Of a stretch of 56,691 nt of DNA, positions 35,701 through 48,585 are shown piece after piece (within the stretch, counting starts at the first letter, position 1; each line of letters begins with the position of its first letter). The notes under the pieces were generated by a model. The model was given only the letters and a program-made list of their open reading frames with translations, did no database searches and had not been told where the DNA came from. Origin of the DNA: Acanthaster planci (taxonomy: Eukaryota > Echinodermata > Asteroidea > Valvatida > Acanthasteridae); NCBI RefSeq assembly GCF_001949145.1, contig NW_019091423.1, positions 1,150,724 to 1,207,414 of the forward strand. The letters are read 5' to 3'. Both the position numbers and the translations under genes were made by a program.

Positions 35701-38700
35701 TACTGAAACAAAACAAACGGTGATTTACACTTAGCCAACAAATTACAAACACTTGAGAAACACTTTCATGTTCCTTTTTTTTATAAATACGTACACGTAC
35801 CGGTAATTCATCTCTAACATGTACAAATGCTGCTTGCCTTTATTTCAAATCATAAAGATTTCTGATCTAAAGGTGTGTAATGCAGGGAAAAAAAGCAAAA
35901 TAAACAGCCGACAAAGTCCTGTGAAATTTCAAAGCAAGGTAAATTTGGTTTACTTGTTGGTAAAGCGATACTCAATTTTATAATTCCACATGTTGTGAAT
36001 CACAGAATTCTCCTCTCCCTAAAGGAACTTGGATCTTTTCTGAAGTTGCCTGATGGCTAAATGCAGGGAACGTTTATCGTTCAAAAAACACAGATATTTT
36101 GTGAAAAGAGCTTAACCAATTCAAAAGACAATGATGAATGTTTGCTGTTACTGAACCTGAAATCCTTATTCAAATCTCACACAAATGCAAGAATATATTC
36201 TGTCTGATTGCGAGAAGTTGGGAATCCGGTGAATGAAGCCTTTTGAAAGCAAGCTTGTGAGTTCTTTGCCATCAAGTGACCTTATCAAATGCCCTTTTCC
36301 TTGGAATTATATGGACTCTAGGCATTTTTTCAAGATCAGACAAAACACACTATTGTTATGGATTAAGAAAAACTGACAAACTAAACTCCAATAAATGGTC
36401 CAAATGCGTGTGTACACATTAGCATGCTCCTGATGCAGAATTCACAACTATTGTGGGATTCTCTACAAAGAGATATGTTAGTTTGTCTCCAGGGAACAAG
36501 GTTAAGTACATTATACATGTAGCTGAATTTCAACACATGTAAAGATACAAGGGTTAACGATTAAACTTTGTGTAAACATAAAAAACAAATTATGTGAGCC
36601 TGAAAATCCAAACAAGTTAAAAGTTTAACAGAAGCATTCAGAAATAGAAGATTCCCTAAACCAAATTTAAACTTCTCTAGCGAACTGATGCCTGCTTCAT
36701 GAACATACAAAATGTAAAGATGTGCTTTAACCATCACTACTGGGACACACTGTAGCACTGACAGTCAACTGACCAACAACAACTTCATTTTACAATGTTC
36801 ACAAAATGAGAAGCAGGTTCTAGTTAACTCTCCATATACTCATGAAAAGCTGGCCAATTATTTCAGGAAATCTAGGAAAATAATCTGTCGAGTACATGTA
36901 GGGCTGCCCTAGAGTACTATTATTCCATGGATGCTGGACTGAAATGGAAATACTTGAAGGTAATGATTGCTGTTTCACAAGGCACAAAGTGACTTTTAAG
37001 ACCACAACTGAATTGTATAGCTCACAAGGCAGCCAAGAGAAAAACAACAAATGACCTTCAGTTCTTCTACTGAACAACAATGAAACTAAATACTTTATCA
37101 AGGACATTTAAAAAGGACAAAAAGAGTGACGCTTTGAAGTTCCTTCATTGGTATTTTCTTCAAATGTATACCCCACATTCCTTCATAAACTCTGCATTTG
37201 CCATGTGAGAGTAGAGGTACAAGTTCCCTTCAAAATTTGATTACTGGTAATTTTTGAGATGACAGTTAGGAGGCCTACATGTACACAGTCAACACAGGTC
37301 GCAAACCTTCTGCTTTAGTTAAGGGGCTCAGGGAAGGTGTGGAGCTTAAGCATACTTCACTTCTGCCTGCAACCTTTCTTCAGAAACAACTTGGGGGCAC
37401 TGTACTCAGCACAAGAACTGAAGTGTGAAGTTTTGTTGATGGAGAGACCATGCAGAAGTTGACTGGTCATATTCCATCCTTTCACTAACAAATAAATGCA
37501 GCTCCTGATCGCATATGAAAACATGCATGTGAACTTGTCATTGTTCTTCTTCCTAGGGGGCTTCTGATCGAAAAGAAACTGGGGATAAAAGGAACACGGG
37601 TATCCATGTCTGAGAATATGTTTTCATATAACTAGGGGGATAAACAGTTCAGTCAGTCAGAAGTTTGCATGATGCATGTACATTTAGTGATCAGTTCAGC
37701 ACTGTAGAATCAGTGAGAAATAAAAGAAGGATTTGCTGTTCCTTAACCATGATTAATGTTTAGATTTACCTCTTGCATTTTTTGGGCTAAATTTTCTGCA
37801 TGTTGCAGGGCACCAATCGATCCTGATACTCTTCATGACATGATCCATCTGTTTGTCTGCCTCAACAGAGCTCTGGCTTCAATCAATTTCAATAAAGTTC
37901 ATTCAGGGGTCAGTTGAGGGCAGATGCTTGCCAGGCTACAAAGTCTGCCTTTATTAGGGGGACAGGAAGGGATGAAAAAATGAATGCCTGCAAGGGACTA
38001 AAAGTCAAGGGATACCAGAAGTCTACTTTGCAATGAGCATGCTGCAATCTAATCATTTCAGTGTACAATGAGGGCTTTTGATGACAAGGTTTTACTCCTG
38101 TGAAACAGATGGGACTATTTCCCTTGGAAAAGTAGCATTTACTGCAGGATCAAAAGGTGAAGACAGATTCAATTTGATTGCTACTGGGGTACATTAGTAT
38201 TTTTCAAAGTAGTCTTTTTTCAGGAAAAATTCTCATTTCCGATGGATATCAGATCCATTCCAGCCACCTGTAACATGTACCTGTAGGCCTAGTTTCTGCC
38301 TGAACATAGGCTGCATACATGCACATCTCATGATGCCTTGTGGTAGAAATTCAACATCTACATCTACTATGGTTGTCTCACATCATGAAGATTTCCAATG
38401 TAGGTTTATCATGAAAGCCACTGGAATACCATAGCTAAACTTAATATGTAAGGCTGGTAAACTGTCCAAAGAGAATCATTCAAGCAAAACAAAGACAGGT
38501 CCAGGTTAAATTACAGGGTAGTATCTAAATACAGTCTACACGCTATTCCCTCTCCATCCTCCCCCTCATAGTGCCAAATTGTCCCCTCCCCTTTTGTGGG
38601 GTACAGAAAAATCAAAGTGCACATGCACTGTCCCATGGAACACTGACACAAATGGACACATCAATGGTACCATGACAAATTAGTAACCACATCAACAGAG

Positions 38701-41700
38701 CAACGAGGCAGAATTGATGAGAGTAGGTTCATGAAGCGGTCAGGATGTCACTTGATAATGGCTGGCTGTTATCCAAACTTGGACAATTCTTTGAATTTAA
38801 TAAAGCTTTCATAATACCAACCAACTCATAGAAACAATTCTTCCCTATTTAACACGGCAACCCGACAGCGGTTTCAAAGACGCCTTGAGGCCATTTCTTT
38901 CCAAATTAAGCAAACAAATGGCCAAAGAATAGAACGGCTGTAATCTTACCAATACCTACCAAAAACATATTTCTTTGTGTTTTCAAAACTACTGTGGCAC
39001 CTACACAAACAAGTGCACAATAGTACCTGACACAAGTGTGGGATAGAAAGTACATAACATAGGCTCAACTTTTGATTTCTTGTTAAGTTTAGGTCAGCAA
39101 CCCAGAATGGTCTAATTGGTGGACTGGGGTTATACTCAGCTCTACAAATCCCTGCCTGAGGCAGCAAACAGCAAGCAGCCTGTTGATTCTTTGTACATAT
39201 CAAAGAAAGGTTTATTTTGTTCTGGGTTTGGCAACATTTTTTGTCATCTTGATGCAAACCTAGTGCTTGTCAGAAGCCGAGGCATGCAGTTTAAATTAAA
39301 AACTAAGCTTCTAAAGTGTTTATTTCAGAGTTGTATTTTTGGAGGGGGGATGAGTTCTAAACGACGGGTGTCAAGGAATAATTTAATGTATCACCAGAGC
39401 ATGGTGCTGATAAGCTTCACATCTTTGTGCCTTGTCCCATGTATTTTTATACTCTCAGAGGCTGCTACAATGTGCATGTCCATGGATTTCCACCTGTCTA
39501 ACATCAAGACACCCTCCTTCTCTAGCATTCTACACAAGTGAATACTAGATCTTGTGAAGGGATTTCTCAGTCCAAATCATAGAAGAGGTATTCAGTCTAC
39601 TCTCATGAAAATCCTTTCAACTGAAGCAAGGGTGTTCCATCCTCTGGTTCTCATACAGACGATGAAGTTTTTTTGTGTTCCAAATCTGTTGTGTGTTTTT
39701 CTTTTTCATGGTGGCCACAATTTAAAAGATACATATACAAGATGATGATGCTGGCAAAACAAAACAATGCAACACAAAACAAAAAAAACCAATTATTATG
39801 CGAACCTCCTTTTTATAATCCAAACATTTGAACTACTGTATTTTTTAGCATTAATGGGCAAACAAAACCCTTATAGATCCAGTTATTTGCCCAAGGCAAA
39901 AAGTCTCCTGTAGACTATAACAATCAAGTTTCACCTGTACACGATCTGTCTGAGCCCCCGTCTTCATGCAGGTTACTCCCATACATCTTCCCCTCATCCT
40001 ATACCAATTTCTGTGCAGGTCATCAAGGCTCCAGGCTATTGACATTCATTTCTTCCATTTGCTGAGGTCTCTTAAGAGCTGCATGCCTCACACTTCAATT
40101 TTGCCATGTCCCCACTAAAGCTTCCTTCTCGCCAAAACAATGCCAAGAGACAATTTTGAACGATTTAGGAAGAAGTGCCCTGGAATCAGTCTTGTGAGGC
40201 TACAATAATGAAAGACTACTACACTGCACAGGTAGCATTACGTCAATTGGAAGAACTGAATTGGTATGTGTGAATGATGTGTGAGCCTACAACGTACATG
40301 TAGAATGTCTTGATTCTTGTACACAAATCATTGGAATAATCCAAGATTCTCTAATTCAGAGGATTTATGCATGAAGTTGATGAACTATTGAGAGAAGTGC
40401 CAAAGGAGGCAAATGGGACACAACATCCTTACATGTAAATGGAACAATTTCAAACCAAATGTGTATTAATCTAAAATGTTTCCCTGGACAGCAAGCCACA
40501 ATGCACTTTCAGGCTATCAACATTACACCGTTCTCATGAAAACAAATTACAGTAGCAGCCTCCACATCCATCATCGTTTCAATCCTTCCATTTTCTAGTG
40601 GATTGGCCTGGCACCTCTCTAGCCCCAAGTAATACATGTACATGTACATATGCAATAAATACACATTCATCAATATCATATGGCACTTACCAGATCAGTG
40701 AGAATGGCTTTGCAGAGGTATTAATATATCTCGAGGGAGATGTGATATAGGAGCAAACTATCCAAGAAATTATGAGACAATTATATGACAGGTTATCTGC
40801 ATCCAGTTCACACTTGTTGTTTATAGCAGGATACCGGTATATCATGCACAGAGCACAGGGGTACGTGCCTATTTCAGCAAATGATGACGAGCCAAGACAT
40901 TAATTCACGAACACACCCCCCAGCTTCCAATAAACTTCAGAAGTGAAAAACAATGTTTTGTTCAGAAAGGAAGATACAACATCGGCATCTCAAACCACAT
41001 ATGGCAAAATCCCAGTCCACAATTGTTTACACTGACATCTGTTGTTTACATTCAGTCAGGAGAGACCCTCCTTTATGTCCACCGATTTGGCCTGTGAGAT
41101 TCCTCTGGTATTAAGGATGTGTAGCCTTGATTTTCAGTGGATCGTCCGGATTACCTGCAGGCTTGCTGACTGGACTACTAAGAGGAGAGACTAACAGCAG
41201 TGATTACACTAGGCATGTGTTTGGAGTTAATCAAGCAGTCAGCCAAATGTCAAACAAGACAAGTGTTCAGCAGAGGTCACAGATTACAGGCAGTCATCTC
41301 ATTTTCTGTGATAGACTCATGGGTTGGATACAACTACCTGCCCAGTCCAAACCTCAATCAATTAGTCAGAAGTCACAGCACTGGTTTTACCATGAAGGAT
41401 AGCTCTATACTGCAACTGTACACCGATAAACTTTCGAATATTACCGCACATCCTCAACAACACAAGGGTAATTTGCAATTAAATGTTAAGCTAGTGGGCT
41501 ACACTTCTCAGATCATCTCAATTCAGTAAGCAGTCAGGAAATAGATGATAAAATTGCAATCCACAGACACAACATCCTTCAACTGCTTGTTCCAAGCATC
41601 CAAGTAACGATGCTACATATTATCCAGTCACGACATACTTCGCTGATGATGTTCTCTCTCTCATTACTCCAAAAACCTTGAAATCCAAAGCAAAGAAAAC

Positions 41701-43765
41701 AGCTTTCATTGGCCGATTACAATCAGCTGCTTGAATTTATCAACCCTGCTGCTGCATACAATAGTACAGAGAAAAGAACAGTACAATTCTTTCAAAGTGA
41801 GTTTATTGAGCAGACTCATGTGCGTGTGCTTTCCACCAAAAGTACATGTACAGGCAGTACAATACAGCACTGGTGCCTTCAAAATACCCGCTGGGGAATT
41901 ATTTTATAGAAGAGAAAAATTTACAAGCTGAAAGTACAATAGGTTTGTCAAACTACCAGGCAAGGAGCTCAAGTTATCCTCAGGAGACACTCCACTAGAC
42001 TGCCCTTCAATCTTGACAAGCTCAAACTTCAGAAATGACACATACTGGTAGGTGAAACGTGCTCCAGTGAGTGATACAGGCACATCCAAACATCAATTCA
42101 TCAGCACCATCTATCCATCCGTCAGCACACTTGGCCAGCCAAATGAATGGCATCCCCCTTGGCATATAAATCTAGCGGTCCCCAGCCAATCATACATCAC
42201 AGTTGGTGCTTGGGGGTGGAACGAACCATTTTATCAACGAGGTAAATTTGTGCCCAGGGCACAATTGGCTGATTGAAATCTCAATTTTCTAGCAGAAATG
42301 CCATGGTAACAGAACAAGTGAAAACTGGCGGTAGTGCTGGCACAACCAATGACCCTAAAAATGCTTCAATAAAAAGATTCTCAAATACAAACACCACAAA
42401 GTTGGAGCCTAGCTGGACTGTCTGTAAGCTCAACCCAGAACTAATGCAAAGTTCTTATCAAAACAGTTTGAAAAACTTGACCCTTCAGAATCCCTACACA
42501 TAGAGAGACGAAGGGTTTAAAACTAACAAAGGAACTCACAAAACAAGAGGTTGAGCACAGACCAGAGATGTACAAAACATGTACTAAAAATTCCCTCAGG
42601 AAAATTGGCCATTTGCAGCAAAAGGTTTACAGACAATAACACGAGTCACAGAACAGTGGAAACATGCATTCAATGGGGAAAAACTCGTACTTTATATCCA
42701 GGGAACTGTATCTACTGTATAATAACAATAAAAAAAACCCCACAAAATTTCTAATGCAGACTTTCTCTGAAAAGCATTCAAAGGCACCAGTCCAGATGTA
42801 AAAAACATAATATGGTTGATGGAAAAAGCCACTACAACAAGATCCATGGTGCATGACTGTACCGGTAGGCTTATTTTTATATCTGAGCTATTTACAAATA
42901 CAATGTACATAATAAAAACATTTGGGAGGGGGAAAAATCAATGCTAAATGGGGATAGCGCCAATTCATTAAATAACAAAATCACTTGGAACTCAGTTGCA
43001 TCCATCATCACCTAAAATAAAGAAGGAAAAACGTAGATCAGATTGAGATCACAAATTGCTGATGTATCAATCCACATCCTTTTTGGATTTGGTCTCCCTG
43101 ACTGCATTCACACCACATACATGTAACAGCATGTGCTCACAAGCACACAAGCCAGCACAGGATCCTTGATGGTCCGGTTTGTAGGCTAGTTCCATGAACA
43201 AAACATATCCTCAGGCCCATTCAAATTACTACAGACATGGCCCCTGCTACTCTCAGCAAGGTTTGTCCCCAGCACAGTTGCAAGTACCCAGTTTGCAGTT
43301 TGCCCATAGAGGCATAAATCTGAATAATCCACAAACAGTTCAGTCAATTAAATCAAAAGATTAGCCTTCCATGCTTGGCTACCCATGACAATGTAAGTCT
43401 TCAGTTCTTGGCAGAATTCAATATGCTACACAAGGAGAGACATATGCGTATGTATCATATGACTTGGCCTACAAATTTGATTATCAGCATGCATTCATGT
43501 ACAAGGCCAACTTCCCTGGGATTCCAACACACCCCAGGAGGGATGGTTTTGCTTACATTTGCATGCCATAATAAGATGAGCAGGATACCTGTCTTTTATG
43601 AGCCATTTATTACAAAAAAGAAGCTGCATGTATATTACATTGTCTATTATAATAGGGCATTGAATTTACTGATGGACAGCTGTAGCAAATGTTCTGTCAT
43701 GTTTACAGCAGGTTGTTTAGCAACAAGAAAATCAATACTTTAACAGAAATTCAAACATTAAATTC

Positions 43766-43820
43766 ACGTAAATACAAAATACAGAATACAAAGTACAGAA
43801 TAAGAAAATAAAATACATTA
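43766..43820. repeat. Imperfect ATACAAA/ATACAGA simple repeat
   Basis: Short degenerate units AATACAAAATACAGAATACA followed by AAGTACAGAATAAG; A-rich low-complexity DNA within the giant intron. Confidence 0.6.
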
Positions 43821-46800
43821 AGATTTCTGAAGAGCTCTACAAGAATCATGCCACACACAATGAGGCAAATATCTTTTCACAATGAACTATTTTGCAACCA
43901 GATGGACTTACAGTACAGTAACAGCTCTGCCTGTACATGCAGCTATGCATGTTGTTAATTACTGTACATCCCAGTATGTGCCTCTAAGACAACTCACAAC
44001 TGCTTGCATTCTGCACAAATGTGTGAGTACATTTTAATAAATTGCAAAAACTTGGGGGCAGGGTCTTCAGTGACTTTTGCATTTTAGCAAGTGGACAGAA
44101 AGCTACATGTGTCATGCAGCTGATGGTCACTTTGGCGGACATACTTGATTTAAGTACTTCTTATAAATGCCACTTCAACTTCAAGTGAGTTACCTGTATT
44201 CAATACATGCACCTGTTAGCCCCCTCTTGATGACATGACTTCTGTAACTTGTTTAATCCTCAATAATCTGCTGAACAAGACCCTGATTGAGGTGTACTTT
44301 GCTTCATTATGCCATTCAATAAGTGTACAGAGATTGCTAACATAGCCAGGAAAAAAGCTTATCTATGCTCATTCAATGCAACCACTAAAGCGAAAAATAG
44401 GATTTATCCAAGGGGGAAAAGACCTCTTGACTAATAGTGTATGCTGCTCTCAGACAAATATTTGATTTATCATGCTGGTGAGAAAGGATGCGTTTGGGTA
44501 TTAAGCCATGTCATTTTTTCATCACCCTGGGAAAGGAGATTTTACTTATATTGCATTAGTTTTAATCACGAGGATGTGTCAAACATCCTTGACAGTAAAA
44601 ACCAATATAGTCAAGATTCCTTTGAGACAAGACGAGAAAACAGCCTTCACATTACGCCTGGTGAGGAAATGAAAAAAGTTCCTTTGGAGTAGATGCCAAA
44701 CAGTGAACTAATTATTGACTGGTATGTTATAATACAAGCATTGTGCCGAGTGGAAATCTGTGATCATGAGAAGGTAGAAGACAGGGAAAGAACGTCAGAC
44801 AAAAATGTATGCTTCCCCACACGAACCATCAACTGCATCTGGGCTAATAATAATGATCAGGTCAACTCGAAAGCCTCAGTTCCAATGTTGTCACATGGCT
44901 ATCACAAAGAGCCAGAGATTGGACAGTCAGCTACAATTGGGTGAGCGGCAGCAATAAGGCAATCTTGCACTCATAGGTTGGATAATTTGCAATATGTCCA
45001 ATCACCATGGTAGCATGCATACTGTACCCCAACATGACAAGACAAAGTATGTTCATTGCTGGAAAGTAATGACTCCTGAAAAGTTTCACTACAGTATTTG
45101 TTTACACTTGGTTGTGAGTGTTTAATGAGGCATTCCTTTCCTATTGGTCAAACAAAACTCTGAAATAAATGAAAGCAGAGTGCAGGTACATGTGAATGTA
45201 TGTTGAGGCTTGGAGGTATTCACGCACATTATATCCTACCGTACATTTATTTTTATGAGGGAAATGAAGTGTGACTTTGAAGTAATTACATGTAGTGTTT
45301 CAAGTTATCCATTTTTGAGTTTCACGAGAAATTACTGTAAAATTATTTCACATTGACTTTCACGTGGTGGCAATTTAATAATTCAAATCAAAATCAAATC
45401 ATTAAAACAAACTTCTCTGAAAATTCACGAAAGTTTTAAAATCCTCCAAATGTCCAACATATACGTATCAGAACCTGTCATACAACAGAATAATGGTTGT
45501 ACACAATGAAAGTCCCACATCCGTTGCTGGGATTTCCTGCAGCATGATTGCAGACATGAATGAGATCTTTTCTCAGTATACAAATACCCCTCTGAGAAAT
45601 GTTTAGCGCTGCTTATCTGATGTATTCAACTTAAGAGAAATCCTCAGATCACAGTGTCCAACAATGGAGGTTTCTGGAAAAGGAGTGACTAGCCTGAGTT
45701 CAATGACCTTTTGAAAGTACTGTAGGTATTGATCTTAGTGAGTTTTCACACATCATGGATGAAAGGATGATTTTTAGTTAAAGGGGGGTTCATACAATTA
45801 GTTATTGATAGCTGCATCATTTTTTATGCATTCTTATCAGCTTATTCGCTTCACTGAAGGAAGGCCTCTTCATCAATTTTCCCTTTCAACCTGTCCTACC
45901 GGTAGGCTATCCTCTCCAATGTAACACTACCAAATTCCATTGTTATCCATCCATCTCCTGCTTTGCCTGCCTCTTCCTCAGGTATGAACTCCACTTCTTT
46001 GATTGTATTTCCTGTGTTTTATCTTGCACTCTTGTTTTCTACATGTATCTAAAGTCTTGGTTACCGACTCTATTCCTTTTGTGACACCAATCACAGAGTC
46101 AGTAACCATTTGGACATTTGCCACATCAATAAAGCAACTTAACTTTGAGTCACTGGACCAATGCTGCTTGGTCAAGGCCTAATAATGAGATCATGTGATT
46201 CCTTACTGATCATATTTCATACAGCAGAAGAGTCCTTGTAGAAAATGAAATTCAGAAAATCTGTACAGAGTAGGGACTTTATAAATAATGCTCCTCAGAC
46301 TTGGTAGCTACTTGTTGACACTAACTGAATTAATGAAGTGTAAAACTGCAATGATTCTTAATGTATTTGTAAAAAAACTTTTGGTTTGAAAAAACTTCAA
46401 GAAATTGGTTCATAACATTCTGAGTTGTGTGAATATACTGAATTTACAGAGTTCCAGGAAGATTACATGTATGTACATGTCTGAGCAGTTGAAACTACAT
46501 GTGCATTGTACATGTAGCAAATGAGCTCTACAACAAATTTTGGCTAAGAAAACAACTGAAACCTGAGTTTCAAATTCTCCACTAGAATTTTGGCAATGAT
46601 TCCATTCCTTATAATTCTTCACATAACTACAAAAAAGTCTACTTCAAAGTCACCAAAACGAACCAGGGTCCATAATATACCAGTACAAGTTATTCAGATA
46701 AAAACCTGTCCACCATGGGCAGATAATCCACGCATCATTACACTAACCTGTCCTGAGTGGAACCAGGGTTATCCCCAGCTACAAACCTGCGTATCAGCCC

Positions 46801-48462
46801 AATACGTAAATTTTTTGCCTCGATCATTGCCAATATGCAAGTAAAATGCCCGATACTCATTTTTTTGGTCCCCGATACGCACAATATTTTTTGGCCTACC
46901 ATTAGTGTAATTACACATCAAGAAGCCTAAGGATTTCATGGTTTAAGATCTGTCTTGAGCTTGATGCAGCTGGACAAAGTACAGCAGTAGGACTATAAAA
47001 AAAATTGGCGTACACACATGTATAAATGTTAGACGTAAACAACCCAACACATTGCACAGTATTAAATGGCCATGTATAACGCACTCAAGCCAATGTCCCA
47101 TGAAATCTTCAGCCTCGTAGTCCGTTCCATTCATGGTCCATTTGTGCACACCGCCTACTGCATGCAAAGCTAAAGATACCTCACAGCGCAATCTGAGGCT
47201 TCTTGTGTGGGGAGCACCATGCTACGCTACACCATTCACTATGCTTGCTGCATTGACCCCATTCCTTCATCAACGTGGCAGGTGTGGCAGTATACATGTA
47301 TGATGTAGGCACCTGCATCGGGAACAATACCACTCATGTGATGTCACATGTTACCAAGATGTGTGATGCTTCGATTTTCACTTCGACACTAGTTCCCATC
47401 GCCTATCCACTTTAAGATACTGACGATAGTTGATGGGTCCATTGCAGAACCAGTCTATGTGCAACGTGTGCTGCGAGCCACACTAGGTCAGAACACGCAG
47501 TCATGACGGAAAAAGTACAAAGTTTGGTTCTTTTTTTATTTTCTGTGATGTAAAGTCACATGTGGAATTACCTCAAGTCAAACTGTGTTTCATTTCACTG
47601 AAGTTCAACTACATGTTACCACAAGTGTGACGTCTTATGAACAAACCATGTATATCAGAGTTTTTGCCTGCTTAACTCTTATTTTAGTTTACATGTATGT
47701 CACATAAACATGTATTTATATGCACAGTATTATTTTATTATGTTTGTCTTAACTTCATAATTTACAAGACAAAGCAAAGTTTTTTGACAGCGTCATTTGT
47801 TTCAATTGTCCTCAGATGGTTACTAGATCCAAGAATTTACTCTGTCAATATAATTCTATTACATGGACATGTATCCACCTTACATAAAAGAAGCACAATC
47901 ATTTTGCCAATGTGTTACATGTATTGTGTTCATACTAATGTGTTTGAAATGCGTTTGACACGTGGAGCGACTGATGCATAAGAAAAAGCAGTGGTCTTTT
48001 AACAAAATTTTGCAAAAAGTCCATTAAATCAGTCTCATTTGCCAGTCAAAAAAAGCAACTGAAAAGCTCAGGAAATGCTGTAAAGTGCACTAGAGTGCAT
48101 GCGGAGTCCAAAATTTGTCAGGGCCCTTAAGCGGGCCCCGGAGCCCACGCTGTGGCTTCACAATTGTCAGTGAACCACAACAAATGCCCCACACATTTTG
48201 GAAAATCCTGGGGAGAACCCTGGGAACCAAGAGATGGTGCACGTTTCCAAGCAACAGAGGCTCCTTTGGTGGGAACTACACTTCGCTGGTTCACAAACGA
48301 CTATGAAATGCATGCGTTGCAGTCACGTCACTAATACTAAAATGAACACTCCCCATCAACATACCTCTTTTCAACCAACAAGGGGGTGCTTCTGCTCAAG
48401 GCGCATAATGTGGTTGATCACTTAGTCCTGATGAGACAGCATCCATAATCTTAATCACTTAC

Positions 48463-48585
48463 CTGAGCAATGGCTTCAAACTCTTCATGCTTCTTCTGTA
48501 AGGCTCTGGCTTTGTGCAATGTTTTGCCAACACCTGTGTGCTTTGCCAAAAACTCCTCACCGTAATTCTCCAACCAGTAGAGCAC
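48463..48585 (-). CDS. TRIO: Trio exon E7: spectrin repeat 4, first half
   Basis: 123 nt, 41 codons, phase 0 at both ends (ACTCAG|GTG CTC and GCT CAG|GTAAGT). Reads VLYWLENYGEEFLAKHTGVG then KTLHKARALQKKHEEFEAIA-Q, nearly identical to TRIO VLDWIENHGEAFLSKHTGVG and KSLHRARALQKRHEDFEEVA. Helix A with conserved Trp, the HTGVG turn and the start of helix B. The next exon of the gene lies 33.9 kb away at 14563. Confidence 0.97.

Larger units (their letters stand above)
14564..48462. other. Giant 33.9-kb intron between the two halves of spectrin repeat 4
   Basis: Bounded by the E7 donor (48462) and the E8 acceptor (14564); the protein frame joins E7 to E8 without a gap, so no coding exon is expected inside. 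I found no nested gene: frames of 60-141 codons (for example 39116-39541 and 43375-43743) show no domain or splice structure. Contents I can name are listed separately: a LINE-like tail, a TIR element, degenerate repeats, microsatellites, a hairpin and a CpG-rich patch. TACATGTA and TACCGGTA palindromes recur throughout. Its length suits a regulatory or alternative-promoter role, but the sequence does not prove one. Confidence 0.9.

Noticed and set aside
39116-39541. 141-codon plus-strand open frame in the giant intron
   Set aside because: Longest intronic frame apart from exons, but there is no domain, no periodicity, no splice partners and unremarkable composition; expected by chance in 34 kb.
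41127-42503. Cluster of plus-strand frames (91, 109, 66, 74 and 76 codons) suggesting a nested gene
   Set aside because: Frames are in different phases without convincing splice sites joining them, and none shows a domain. A transcript would be needed to revive the idea.
43375-43743. 122-codon plus-strand open frame
   Set aside because: No recognisable family or signal; flanked by simple A-rich repeats; treated as chance.
48119-48140. GGGCCC...GGGCCC pair as a terminator or structured RNA
   Set aside because: A 6-bp palindromic word repeated twice; no further structure and not meaningful in this eukaryotic context.
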